This document shows, piece by piece, positions 1 to 10,062 of a stretch of DNA of 64,000 bases. The notes under the pieces are model-generated. The model was not told where the DNA came from, made no database searches, and saw only the letters and a program-made list of their open reading frames with translations. This DNA is from Nocardioides sp. L-11A (GTDB lineage Bacteria > Actinomycetota > Actinomycetes > Propionibacteriales > Nocardioidaceae). Position 1 is the first letter of the stretch. Each line of letters opens with the position of its first letter. The DNA lies in contig CP124680.1 in the NCBI GenBank assembly GCA_029961745.1, positions 5,084,001 to 5,148,000 of the forward strand, written 5' to 3'. Made by a program: the position numbers and the translations under genes.

Positions 1-121
1 TGCGCACCGGACATCCGGTGCAGACCTGCTTGGCCTTGTTCTGCTCAGCGCCACGGACGAAGAGCTGGTCCGGCTGTTGTCCCCGACAGGCGGCGCGCGG
101 CGCCCAATCCTCAACCCACAT
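1..121 (-). CDS. wblA: WhiB-family Fe-S regulator, N-terminal part (WblA/WhiB4 type)
   Basis: Only the first 40 or so codons are inside the window; the gene runs off its left edge. Read on the minus strand from the ATG at 121, it begins MWVEDWAPRAACRG and continues through PDQLFV, GAEQNKAK and VCTGCPVR. The first cysteine (AACRG) and the CxxC pair (VCTGC) are the start of the four-cysteine [4Fe-4S] pocket of WhiB proteins. It is divergent from a PASTA-containing class A penicillin-binding protein. From family knowledge this is the arrangement of mycobacterial whiB4-ponA2 and streptomycete wblA. Those proteins are redox-sensing transcription regulators. The family call is firm; the wblA/whiB4 subgroup rests on sequence wording and synteny. 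Confidence 0.88.
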   Translation of the reverse strand, partial: MWVEDWAPRAACRGQQPDQLFVRGAEQNKAKQVCTGCPVR

Positions 122-361
122 GTGTTGTCCCCTGATGCTTCCCACAACCGACGAGCCAACGCCCCCACAGCGCTCGGTCTCCTCGACCGGTCCAAGGTAA
201 AGGACGACGCTCCGCACGGATATCACTCATCGGGCCCAACCTGTCTAGTCACATCGGACTAGACCGATCGAGACCCGGCGAGCGCGGGACGGGCGTTGGG
301 ACGGCCCGGGACGGCCTCCGTCGACTCCTTCGCCTGCCACCCCCTCACGTACCCTGAGCGC
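122..361. promoter_or_regulatory. Divergent promoter region between the WhiB gene and ponA2
   Basis: These 240 bases separate two divergent starts and must hold both promoters. I see no coherent reading frame with a plausible product and no clear palindromic operator. The segment 195-260 is less GC-rich than its surroundings, which would suit promoter elements. Confidence 0.4.
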
Positions 362-2698
362 ATGTCCCGCACCCGGTTCGACGGCCTCCCGCCGCGGAAG
401 GTCGCCTCCCACCTCGGCGTGATGCTGATCGTCGCGGCGGTGCTCGGCGTCGTCGTGTCCGGCCTGGCCATCCCGTTCGCCGGCGTCCTCGGGTTCTCGG
501 CGCGCAACGTCTCCGAGTCCGTCGACGACCTGCCCCAGGAGCTCGAGACCGAGCAACTGCCGCAGCGCACCGAGGTCAAGGACGCCGAGGGCAAGACGAT
601 CGCGACGCTCTACGACCAGAACCGGGTCAACGTCCCTCTCCGCCAGATCTCGCGCACGATGGTCGAGGCCATCGTCGCCATCGAGGACTACCGCTTCTAC
701 CAGCACGGCGCGCTCGACCTCAAGGGCACGATGCGCGCGCTGTTCACCAACCAGGCCGCGGGGGGCGTCACCCAAGGTGGCTCGTCGATCACCCAGCAGC
801 TGGTCAAGCTGACCCTGATCACCCAGGCGAACGGCGACAAGGAGGCGATCGCCGCCGCCAAGGAGGACAGCTACGGCCGCAAGCTCCGCGAGCTGCGCTA
901 CGCGATCGCCCTGGAGAAGCGGCACACCAAGGACTGGATCCTCGAGCGGTACCTCAACACGGCGTACTTCGGCGACGGCGCCTACGGCATCCAGGCGGCC
1001 GCGCAGCACTTCTTCAACGTCAACGCCAAGGACCTCAACCTGCGCCAGTCGGCGCTGCTCGCCGGCCTGGTGCAGAGCCCCGAGGCCTACAACCCGACCA
1101 AGAACAAGGCCCAGGCGACGGTCCGCCGCAATATCGTGCTCGACCGGATGGCCCAGCTGAGCGTGATCAGCGACGAGGACGCCGAGAAGGCCAAGGACCG
1201 CAAGCTCGGCCTGCGGGTGCAGAACCAGCCCAACGGCTGCGTGAACTCCGAGGCCCAGTTCTTCTGCGACTACGTGGTGCGCTGGCTGATGACCGACCCC
1301 GCGCTGGGCGCCAACCCGGAGGAGCGGCGGCAGCTGATCTTCAACGGCGGCCTCACCATCAAGACCACCGTCGACCTGCGCTACCAGGCGGCCGCCAACG
1401 ACTCGGTCACCTCCCAGGTCTACAAGGACGACCTCGCCATCGGAGGCCTCGCGCTGATCGAGCCCGGCACCGGCAACGTCAAGGGCCTCGCCCAGTCCCG
1501 CCCGATGGGCAAGAAGAAGGGCGAGACCTTCCTCAACTACACCGTGCCCACCCGGTACGGCGACGCGGCCGGCTTCCAGCCCGGTTCGACCTTCAAGGCC
1601 TTCGTGCTCGCCGCGGCGATCAACCAGGACATCCCGCTGACCCAGCGGTTCCCGGCCCCGAACCCGGGGCGGTTCCCGCTCAACGAGTTCGAGACGTGTG
1701 ACGGGCCCTACCAGAGCACCGAGGTCTGGGAGCCCAAGAACTCCACGAGCTCCTCGTCCGCCCCCGATCTCTACGAGGGCACCCGGAACTCCGTCAACAC
1801 CTTCTTCGTCAACCTCGAGCTGGCCACCGGGCTCTGCGAGCCGTGGAAGCTGGCCCGCGAGATGGGCATCACCGAGCTCACCGAGGCCAACATCATCCCG
1901 TCGTTCACGCTCGGCGTCGCCGACGTCAGCCCGCTGGAGATGGCCGAGGCCTACGCCACCTTCGCGGCCGAGGGGCTGCACTGCGACGCGCGACCGGTCA
2001 CCGAGATCGCCGATGCCCAGGGCAATGTGCTCAAGAAGTACGAGAAGAACTGCACCCAGGTGCTCGCCAGCCCGGTCGCCAACGCCGTCAACGACGTCCT
2101 CCGTGGCGTCATCGAGGGCGGGTTCGCGAGGGCTCAGGCCCCGGGCCAGCCCGCGGCCGGCAAGACCGGTACCACCAACGGCAACAACTCCGTGTGGTTC
2201 GTCGGCTACACGCCCAACCTCGCGGGTGCCGCCATGGTCGCCGGCGTGAACGGCGAGGGACACCCCGAGTCCCTCGACGGCAAGTCGGTCGGCGGGCGCA
2301 CCCTGTATGCATCGTCCGGCTCGACGACAGCCGGCCCGATCTGGGGCGACGCCTTCAAGGCGATCGCCCCGCTGCTCGACGACATCGACTTCACCCGGCC
2401 GTCCTCGACCGACATCCGCGGGCTGCTCACCACCGTGCCTGCCGTCTCCGGCAAGTCGTACGACGACGCGAAGGCGATGCTCGAGGGCCTCGGCTTCACC
2501 GTGGTCAACGGCGGCTCGGTCGACTCCGCGGTCGGCCAGGGGCTGGTCGCCTGGTCCGCCCCCGGCACCGGCGCCCGGCTGGCCGCCGGCGACACCGTGA
2601 CCCTGTTCATCTCCGACGGCACGCCCAAGGTGAAGAAGGGCAAGAAGAACAAGGGCCGGGGCAACAACGGGAATGGGAACGGGAACGGGCAGGGCTGA
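362..2698 (+). CDS. ponA2: Bifunctional class A penicillin-binding protein with C-terminal PASTA domain (PonA2 type)
   Basis: A membrane-anchored peptidoglycan glycosyltransferase and DD-transpeptidase of 778 residues. A short cytoplasmic N-terminus is followed by one membrane helix (about residues 15-40). The GT51 domain shows EDYRFYQHGALD with the catalytic Glu near 108, then GGSSITQQLVK and RYLNTAYFGDGAYGIQ. The transpeptidase has the SxxK motif in PGSTFKAF (Ser about 409), an SVN motif in RNSVNTFF, and KTGTTNG (Lys about 601). A single PASTA domain lies near 690-755, followed by a Lys/Asn/Gly-rich tail. I chose the ATG at 362 rather than an upstream frame extension because it places the basic N-terminus and helix normally. 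PASTA domains bind muropeptides. Neighbours match the mycobacterial ponA2 region: a WhiB gene upstream and a metallophosphoesterase downstream. Confidence 0.95.
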   Translation: MSRTRFDGLPPRKVASHLGVMLIVAAVLGVVVSGLAIPFAGVLGFSARNVSESVDDLPQELETEQLPQRTEVKDAEGKTIATLYDQNRVNVPLRQISRTMVEAIVAIEDYRFYQHGALDLKGTMRALFTNQAAGGVTQGGSSITQQLVKLTLITQANGDKEAIAAAKEDSYGRKLRELRYAIALEKRHTKDWILERYLNTAYFGDGAYGIQAAAQHFFNVNAKDLNLRQSALLAGLVQSPEAYNPTKNKAQATVRRNIVLDRMAQLSVISDEDAEKAKDRKLGLRVQNQPNGCVNSEAQFFCDYVVRWLMTDPALGANPEERRQLIFNGGLTIKTTVDLRYQAAANDSVTSQVYKDDLAIGGLALIEPGTGNVKGLAQSRPMGKKKGETFLNYTVPTRYGDAAGFQPGSTFKAFVLAAAINQDIPLTQRFPAPNPGRFPLNEFETCDGPYQSTEVWEPKNSTSSSSAPDLYEGTRNSVNTFFVNLELATGLCEPWKLAREMGITELTEANIIPSFTLGVADVSPLEMAEAYATFAAEGLHCDARPVTEIADAQGNVLKKYEKNCTQVLASPVANAVNDVLRGVIEGGFARAQAPGQPAAGKTGTTNGNNSVWFVGYTPNLAGAAMVAGVNGEGHPESLDGKSVGGRTLYASSGSTTAGPIWGDAFKAIAPLLDDIDFTRPSSTDIRGLLTTVPAVSGKSYDDAKAMLEGLGFTVVNGGSVDSAVGQGLVAWSAPGTGARLAAGDTVTLFISDGTPKVKKGKKNKGRGNNGNGNGNGQG

Positions 2699-3095
2699 CC
2701 GCGCTGGTCGTCGGGTAGTCCGAGCCCCTGGGCGGGAGCGCATCGAGACGCGGGTGAGGAGTCTCGATACGCCACTCGCTGGCGCTCGCGCGCTACTCGA
2801 CGAACACGGGCGCGAGGCACGCCGGCGAGCCCGGTATCCGACACGCTCGGCCCGAGCGATCAGCCCGGCCGGCAGCGTGGCGCCCGGCGGCGAAGCCGCG
2901 TCGCGAGGCGACCGCGGTCCGAACGCAGCGAGCGACCGTGCGCGCCTCTCGACAGGGCGACACGCTCGACCCAATCGATCAGCCCGGCCGGCAGCGTGGC
3001 GGACGGCGGCGCAGCCGCACCGGGCGAAGCCCGCGGGGCGAGCGGAGCGAGGTCCGGGCGGCGAGCCCGGTATCCGACACGCTCGGCCCGAGCAA
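2699..3095. repeat. Gene-free spacer with dispersed and local repeats
   Basis: These 397 bases hold no credible gene; the long open frames across them are products of high GC. Three related segments occur at about 2823-2882, 2957-3001 and 3060-3110. They share ACACGCTCG, a CGATCAGC or CAATCAGC core and, in the first two, CCGGCCGGCAGCGTGGCG. The stretch around 2741-2806 (GTCTCGATACG plus CACTCGCTGGCGCTCGCG) looks like a genome-wide dispersed repeat of nocardioform actinobacteria, which is an inference from style. The third copy runs into the stop codon of the minus-strand yqeY-like gene. Confidence 0.6.
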
Positions 3096-3554
3096 TCAGC
3101 CGAGCTGGCGGCGTACCTCCGCGGCGACGGCGGCGCCGTCGGCCCGGCCCTTGACCTGTGGCTGCACGATGCCCATCACCTGGCCCATCGCCTTCGGCCC
3201 GGCGCCAGCGGCCCCGGCCTGCTCGACGGCGGCGGTCACGATCGTCGCGATCTCCTCCGGACCGAGCTGCGCGGGCAGGTAGTCCTGGATCACCGCCGCC
3301 TCGGCGCGCTCCTTGGCGGCGCTCTCGGGACGGTCCCCCTCCTCGAACGCGACCGCGGCCTCGCGGCGCTTCTTGGCCTCGGCGGCGAGGACGGTGAGGA
3401 CCTCGTCGTCGGTGAGCTCCTTGGCGACCTTGCCGGCGACCTCCGCATTGGTCACCGCGGTCAGGATCATCCGCAGGGTCGAGGACCGCACCTCGTCGCG
3501 GGCCTTCATGGCGGTCGTGAGGTCGGTGCGCAGCTGGTCCTTGAGGGTGCTCAT
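3096..3554 (-). CDS. GatB/YqeY domain-containing protein
   Basis: A 152-residue cytoplasmic protein beginning MSTLKDQLRTDLTTAMKARD. The middle shows EEGDRPESAAKERAEA and IQDYLPAQL, and the end shows KAMGQVMGIVQPQVKGRADG; these are hallmarks of the YqeY family. YqeY is related to the tail domain of GatB, the tRNA-dependent amidotransferase subunit, and may touch tRNA, but its exact function is unsettled. Full length for the family. It is transcribed away from the divergent metallophosphoesterase, only 36 bp from that start, so the two share a promoter region. The stop codon falls inside the third copy of a local repeat. Confidence 0.9.
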   Translation of the reverse strand: MSTLKDQLRTDLTTAMKARDEVRSSTLRMILTAVTNAEVAGKVAKELTDDEVLTVLAAEAKKRREAAVAFEEGDRPESAAKERAEAAVIQDYLPAQLGPEEIATIVTAAVEQAGAAGAGPKAMGQVMGIVQPQVKGRADGAAVAAEVRRQLG

Positions 3555-3590
3555 GCCTCGATTCTGCCTGTCGTGGGCGAGACTGGACGA

Positions 3591-4535
3591 ATGGGATTCG
3601 GTACGGCGCTGCTGCGGACCGTCGGCGCCGGGGCCGCCCTCGGGACTGCCGTGACGTCGTACGCGCTCTGGGAGGCGCGTCAGTACACCCTGCGCCACGT
3701 CGACGTGCGGGTGCTCCCCGCCGGCATGCGGCCGCTGCGGGTGCTCCACCTCAGCGACCTCCACATGACCCCCGGGCAGGCGCGCAAGCAGGAGTGGCTG
3801 CGCGCCCTCGCGCGGCTGGAGCCGGACCTCGTCGTCGACACCGGCGACAACCTCGCCCACCGGGCCGCCGTCCCCGTCGTCCTCGACAGCCTCGGCGGGC
3901 TGCTGGAGCGTCCGGGCGTGTTCGTGCACGGCTCGAACGACTACTTCGAGCCCGGGCTCCGCAACCCGCTCGGCTACGTCCTGCCGGACAACGGCAAGCG
4001 GCACACCTCGACCCCGCAGCTCCCCTGGCGCGAGCTGAGCGCCGGCCTCACCGGCGCGGGCTGGGTCGACCTCACCAACCGCCGCGACCGGCTCACGGTC
4101 GGCGAGACCGTCCTCGCCCTCGCCGGTGTCGACGACCCGCACCTCGCCTACGACGACCTGGCCGCCGTCGCGGGGCCCGCCGATGCCACCGCCGACCTGC
4201 GTCTGGCACTCGCCCATGCGCCGTACCTGCGGGTGCTGGACCGGTTCGCCGCCGACGGGTACGACGCCGTCCTCGCCGGCCACACCCACGGCGGCCAGGT
4301 CCGGCTCCCCTGGCCCGGCGACTCCCGCGCGTACGCCACCAACTGCGACCTCGAACCCGCCCGGGCCCGTGGCCTGCACCGCCACCCCGCCGACGCACGT
4401 CCCGGCGACCCGGGATCGGCCTGGCTGCACGTGTCCGCCGGTCTCGGCACCAACCCGTACACCCGGATCCGGATCGCCTGCCGCCCCGAGGCCACGCTCC
4501 TCACCCTGCTGCCGGGTGCGTCGTCTCGCGCCTGA
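3591..4535 (+). CDS. Membrane-anchored metallophosphoesterase (YkuE-like)
   Basis: A 314-residue calcineurin-like phosphoesterase. An N-terminal hydrophobic segment (about residues 5-25) suggests membrane anchoring. Metal-binding motifs appear in family order: SDLHM (Asp about 56, His about 58), DTGDN (Asp about 86), GSNDY, the His of LAHAPY, and GHTHGGQ (about 230-236). The substrate cannot be told from sequence; relatives act on phosphodiesters, including lipid-linked ones. Its position beside ponA2 is conserved in mycobacteria, where the equivalent gene follows ponA2, so a cell-envelope role is plausible but inferred. The ATG at 3591 lies 36 bp from the divergent yqeY-like start. Confidence 0.88.
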   Translation: MGFGTALLRTVGAGAALGTAVTSYALWEARQYTLRHVDVRVLPAGMRPLRVLHLSDLHMTPGQARKQEWLRALARLEPDLVVDTGDNLAHRAAVPVVLDSLGGLLERPGVFVHGSNDYFEPGLRNPLGYVLPDNGKRHTSTPQLPWRELSAGLTGAGWVDLTNRRDRLTVGETVLALAGVDDPHLAYDDLAAVAGPADATADLRLALAHAPYLRVLDRFAADGYDAVLAGHTHGGQVRLPWPGDSRAYATNCDLEPARARGLHRHPADARPGDPGSAWLHVSAGLGTNPYTRIRIACRPEATLLTLLPGASSRA

Positions 4536-4616
4536 GGGCACCGGCGATTGCGGGTCCGGCCAGCCGCTCCGCTATGCTCCCGTGCTGGTGAGCCGCTCCT
4601 CGGAGCCGGTTCATGG

Positions 4617-4690
4617 CGGGCTGTGGCGCAGCTTGGTAGCGCGCCTCGTTCGGGACGAGGAGGCCGCAGGTTCAAATCCTGTCAGCCCGA
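4617..4690 (+). tRNA. tRNA-Pro (anticodon CGG)
   Basis: A 74-base cloverleaf. The acceptor stem CGGGCTG pairs with CAGCCCG, the anticodon stem is CCTCG/CGAGG with loop TTCGGGA (anticodon CGG), and the T arm is GCAGG TTCAAAT CCTGT. The discriminator base is A and no CCA is encoded. It is followed almost at once by a strong terminator. Confidence 0.95.
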
Positions 4691-4695
4691 CCGAT

Positions 4696-4738
4696 CGACG
4701 GGCGGATCCGGTGAGACCGGATCCGCCCGTCGGGTTTT
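4696..4738 (+). terminator. Rho-independent terminator after tRNA-Pro
   Basis: A perfect 17-bp stem (4696-4712 with 4716-4732) closed by the triloop GAG, followed by GGGTTTTC. It begins six bases after the tRNA. Confidence 0.9.
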
Positions 4739-4801
4739 CACGCCCGTGTCGCCCTGCGGCCACCACTCGCTCACCTGTGCGTTCGTGACACACTGCATGC
4801 C

Positions 4802-5839
4802 ATGTCTGACGAGCAGGACAAGCTGAAGCTCAGCTTGGAGCCGCCGAAGCTGTTCGGGCGGAAGAAGAAGGCGACCGGTCAGGCACCGGCCGCCCCGGCC
4901 CGCCCTGCTCGCCCTGCCGCCCGTCCTGAGCCCGAGGTCGCCGCGGAGCCCGAGGTCGAGGTCGTCCCGGAGACGGAGCCCGCGATCTCTCCGGAGACTG
5001 CCCCGGAACCCGAGCCGGAACCCGAGCCGGAACCCGAGCCGGAACCCGAGCCCGAACCCGAGCCCGAACCCGAGCCCGAGCCGGAACCCGAGCCGGAGCC
5101 CGAGGCCGAGCCGGAGCCCGAGGCCGAGCCGGAGCCCGAGGCCGAGCCGGAGCCCGAGGCCGAGCCGGAGCCCGAGCCCGAGCCGGAGCCCGAGCCCGAG
5201 CCGGAACCCGAGCCGGAACTCGAGCCGGAACTCGAGCCCGAGCCCACCGTCGTGCTCCCCGAGACGGAGGAGCCCGCCGCCGACCGGGAGTCCGCGCCGA
5301 AGTCCGCACCGAAGGCGAGCCCCCCGCCCGCCACCAAGCCCGCACCGAAACCTGCCCCGAAGCCCCGGCCCGCCGCGGTCGAGGTGGAGCCCGAGCCGGT
5401 CAGCGCCGCGGAGCTCGAGGACGCCGAGATCGCCGCGTTGGGCGCCGGCGGCGCCCTCCTGACCGCCTACCGCGCCGCGGCCCTCTCCGGCCTCGTGGTG
5501 GGCGCGGCGATGGTCGTCCTCACCTGGCTGTCCCTGCGCGGCTGCGAGGCCGTGCGCGGGACGTCCTCCTGCGGTGGCGGCCCCGGCTTCCTGCTGCTGA
5601 TCGCGACCTTCGCCCTGTGCGTCCTGCTGGGCGCCCAGCTGCTGAAGGCGTTCGCCATCCCGGATCCCGGCAGCAGCAGCTTCCTGGCGGTCGGCCTGGT
5701 CGCGGTCGTGGCCCTGCTCTTCCTCATCGACCTGCTCGACCACTGGTCGACGCTGATCATCGTGCCGATCCTCAGCATCGGCGCCTACCTCGCCTCGGTC
5801 TGGGTCACCAAGACCTTCGTCGATCCCGCCGACACCTGA
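4802..5839 (+). CDS. Pro-Glu-repeat membrane protein of unknown function
   Basis: 345 residues, not recognised as a named family. Residues 1-40 are basic and mixed ([11 protein letters not shown]). About residues 70-150 are an almost pure Glu-Pro repeat with occasional Ala or Leu, encoded by degenerate 12- and 18-base repeats of GAGCCGGAGCCC type. A Lys/Pro/Ala-rich linker follows to about 205. The last 130 residues hold about four membrane helices (for example [54 protein letters not shown]). The layout suggests a long, rigid, acidic cytoplasmic or wall-crossing stalk on a small membrane domain. The repeat tract may vary in length between strains. The ATG at 4802 gives a sensible soluble start. 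Confidence 0.75.
   Translation: MSDEQDKLKLSLEPPKLFGRKKKATGQAPAAPARPARPAARPEPEVAAEPEVEVVPETEPAISPETAPEPEPEPEPEPEPEPEPEPEPEPEPEPEPEPEPEAEPEPEAEPEPEAEPEPEAEPEPEPEPEPEPEPEPEPELEPELEPEPTVVLPETEEPAADRESAPKSAPKASPPPATKPAPKPAPKPRPAAVEVEPEPVSAAELEDAEIAALGAGGALLTAYRAAALSGLVVGAAMVVLTWLSLRGCEAVRGTSSCGGGPGFLLLIATFALCVLLGAQLLKAFAIPDPGSSSFLAVGLVAVVALLFLIDLLDHWSTLIIVPILSIGAYLASVWVTKTFVDPADT
5008..5243 (+). repeat. In-frame GAGCCC/GAGCCGG-type repeat tract coding for Glu-Pro
   Basis: Short-period repeats built from GAGCCCGAGCCGGAACCC-like blocks, all in frame, form the Glu-Pro stalk of the surrounding gene. Four near-identical 18-base blocks coding PEPEAE lie near 5096-5165. Confidence 0.85.
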
Positions 5840-5840
5840 T

Positions 5841-5904
5841 CGACCCGGCGCATCTGAACGCCGAAATCGCATCGACCCGTCGCGTTCAAACGCGACGGGT
5901 CGAT
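5841..5904. repeat. Palindromic intergenic repeat, copy 1 (GACCCGGCGC/GACCCGTCGC family)
   Basis: A half-element CGACCCGGCGCATCTGAACG at 5841-5860 is followed by a perfect 16-bp hairpin (5871-5886 with 5889-5904, two-base loop) on ATCGACCCGTCGCGTT. It lies between the converging ends of the Pro-Glu protein gene and asd, so it can act as a two-way terminator. Related copies are at 49377-49440 and 52083-52147. Confidence 0.8.
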
Positions 5905-5915
5905 GGTGAGGTGGA

Positions 5916-8242
<2,327 letters not shown>

Positions 8243-8333
8243 GGGGGCTCACTCCTGGCGTGGTCTCGGGGACGGTGCTACTTCTAGGGCAAGGCCACAT
8301 CGACGGGGCCGCCCCCGAGTCTACGAGAGGGGG

Positions 8334-8993
8334 CTAGCCCTTTTCCGCGCTGTCCAGTACGGCGGCCGCCGCCTCCACCAGGGCGAGCTCCTGGGTGGTG
8401 TCCAGATCGACGTCGAGCCGGTCGTGGGCGACGACCGAGAGCAGCGCCTTCATCGCCGACCCGGCGAGCGCGCCCCACGAGGACACATAGGAGAACTGCC
8501 ACCACCACAGCGCCTCCTCGACGTCACCCGCCTCGTAGTGGCGCACGCCGACGGCGAGGTCGGCGGCGATGCTGGTGAGGTCGTCGGACAGCAGACCCTC
8601 GACGACCTCGGAGTCGTAGGGGTCGAAGACGTAGCTGTAGGTGTCCAGGTCGCCGAGCAGCCGCGCCAGCTGGAGACGCAGCTCGTCGATGTCATCGGGG
8701 TCGGGACCGTCGTCGGGCTGGTACTCGTCGCGCGGCGCGAAGTCGCGATGCACTCCCAGCCGGGCGCCGGTGAGCGCGATCTGGCTGATCTGGAGCAGCA
8801 GCAGGGACACCGCCTGCCCGCCGCTCGCCTGTGCCGCGACGACCCGTACGCCGTCGAGGAAGGACCGCACCGACGCGGCGATGTCGTCGGCCAGTCGCAC
8901 GGTCTCCGTCTCGACCGCGATCAGCGCCTCCAGCGCCGCGAGGCCGGGGAGCTGCTCGGTGGTGGTGCTGTCGTCGCTCATGTTCCCGTTCAT
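8334..8993 (-). CDS. DUF5063-type protein of unknown function
   Basis: 219 residues, acidic, helical, no signal peptide or membrane helix. Conspicuous segments are [25 protein letters not shown] written across two acidic stretches, and [16 protein letters not shown]. Genes of this kind are regularly found after recR in actinobacteria and are assigned to DUF5063; the function is unknown. The start at 8993 overlaps the recR stop as ATGA, implying translational coupling; an alternative ATG lies four codons on at 8981. It closes the dnaX-ybaB-recR cluster. Confidence 0.8.
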   Translation of the reverse strand: MNGNMSDDSTTTEQLPGLAALEALIAVETETVRLADDIAASVRSFLDGVRVVAAQASGGQAVSLLLLQISQIALTGARLGVHRDFAPRDEYQPDDGPDPDDIDELRLQLARLLGDLDTYSYVFDPYDSEVVEGLLSDDLTSIAADLAVGVRHYEAGDVEEALWWWQFSYVSSWGALAGSAMKALLSVVAHDRLDVDLDTTQELALVEAAAAVLDSAEKG

Positions 8994-9586
8994 GTCGCTG
9001 TCTGCCTTCCCACGAATGCCCGACCCAGGGTGACCTCGTCGGCGTACTCCAGGTCTCCTCCCACCGGAAGTCCACTGGCCAAACGCGTCACGCGCAACCC
9101 CAGGGGGCCGAGCATGCGCGTGAGGTACGTCGCGGTGGCCTCGCCCTCGAGGTTCGGATCGGTGGCCAGGATCACCTCGGTGACGGTGCCGTCGCCGAGC
9201 CGGGTGAGCAGCTCGCGGATGTGGAGCTGCTCGGGACCGATGCCGTCGATGGGCGAGATCGCACCGCCCAGGACGTGGTAGCGGCCACGGAACTCGCGGG
9301 TCCGCTCGATCGCCACGACGTCCTTGTACTCCTCCACGACGCACAGCACCGCCGGGTCGCGACGCGGGTCACGGCAGATCCGGCACTGGTCGTCCTCGGC
9401 GACGTTGAAGCAGACCGAGCAGAACTTGACCTTGTCCTTGACCTCGATCAGGACCTCGGCGAGCCGTCGTACGTCGGCGGGGTCGGCCTGCAGCAGGTGG
9501 AACGCGATCCGCTGGGCGCTCTTCGGACCGACCCCGGGCAGCCGCCCGAGCTCGTCGATGAGGTCCTGGACGACGCCTTCGTACAA
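8990..9586 (-). CDS. recR: Recombination mediator RecR
   Basis: 198 residues, the usual length. RecR works with RecO and RecF to load RecA at gaps in damaged DNA. It shows the N-terminal helix-hairpin-helix ([20 protein letters not shown]), a C4 zinc finger (Cys56, Cys59, Cys68, Cys71 in CSVC and CRIC) and a Toprim domain with [13 protein letters not shown] and [14 protein letters not shown]. It sits in the classical dnaX-ybaB-recR order, 15 bp after ybaB. Confidence 0.97.
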   Translation of the reverse strand: MYEGVVQDLIDELGRLPGVGPKSAQRIAFHLLQADPADVRRLAEVLIEVKDKVKFCSVCFNVAEDDQCRICRDPRRDPAVLCVVEEYKDVVAIERTREFRGRYHVLGGAISPIDGIGPEQLHIRELLTRLGDGTVTEVILATDPNLEGEATATYLTRMLGPLGLRVTRLASGLPVGGDLEYADEVTLGRAFVGRQTAT

Positions 9587-9601
9587 GAGTGCCGCCCTCG
9601 C

Positions 9602-10006
9602 TCAGAAGCCGAGCTGGCCGGGCACCTGGCCCGGTCCGCCCGGACCGGGGAGACCACCCAGGTCGGGGAGCCCGCCGGCCAGTGGTCCGAGCATCTGCTC
9701 GGCGAGCTCGTCGACCTTGGCCCGGGCGTCGCGGAACGCGGCGACGACCAGGTCGCCGAGGTCGGCGAGCGCCTCCGCGTCGGTGCCGTCGATCGCGTCG
9801 GGACTGATCGTGACGGCGGTCAGCTCGCCGGCTCCGGTGACCGTCACGGTCACGGCGCCGCCGGCGACGGAGCCGTCGACGGTGGCCTCCGCCAGACGCT
9901 GCTGGGCGCCCTGGAGCTGGTCCTGCATCTGCTGGGCCTGCTGGAGCAGGGCACCGAGGTCGAGGCCGCCGGCGCCACCGAGGGCGTCGAAGGGGTTCTG
10001 GCTCAT
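9602..10006 (-). CDS. ybaB: YbaB/EbfC nucleoid-associated protein
   Basis: 134 residues. A small DNA-binding protein of the YbaB/EbfC family, always close to recR. The N-terminal helix is LLQQAQQMQDQLQGAQQRLAEA, followed by the typical strand GAVTVTVTGAGELTAVTISP. The C-terminus is a Gly/Pro/Leu-rich tail (PLAGGLPDLGGLPGPGG) longer than in the E. coli protein. It likely forms a dimer bound to DNA. Confidence 0.93.
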   Translation of the reverse strand: MSQNPFDALGGAGGLDLGALLQQAQQMQDQLQGAQQRLAEATVDGSVAGGAVTVTVTGAGELTAVTISPDAIDGTDAEALADLGDLVVAAFRDARAKVDELAEQMLGPLAGGLPDLGGLPGPGGPGQVPGQLGF

Positions 10007-10062
10007 GGTGAGGGTCTCTTCTCTGTGGTCCGGGCGGTTGGCTCGAGTGCGGCGGCAGCGGC

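Noticed and set aside
245..2974. A 909-codon open frame on the minus strand across ponA2
   Set aside because: It mirrors the third-position GC of ponA2, has biased low-complexity translation and no recognisable domain; the plus-strand gene has full catalytic motifs.
2673..4535. A 620-codon plus-strand frame joining the repeat spacer to the metallophosphoesterase
   Set aside because: Only its last 314 codons are protein-like; the rest crosses repeats and the antisense of the YqeY-like gene.
4879..5337. Antisense Ser-Gly repeat protein opposite the Glu-Pro tract
   Set aside because: It is the simple complement of the GAGCCC-type repeat; the plus strand continues into a sound membrane domain.
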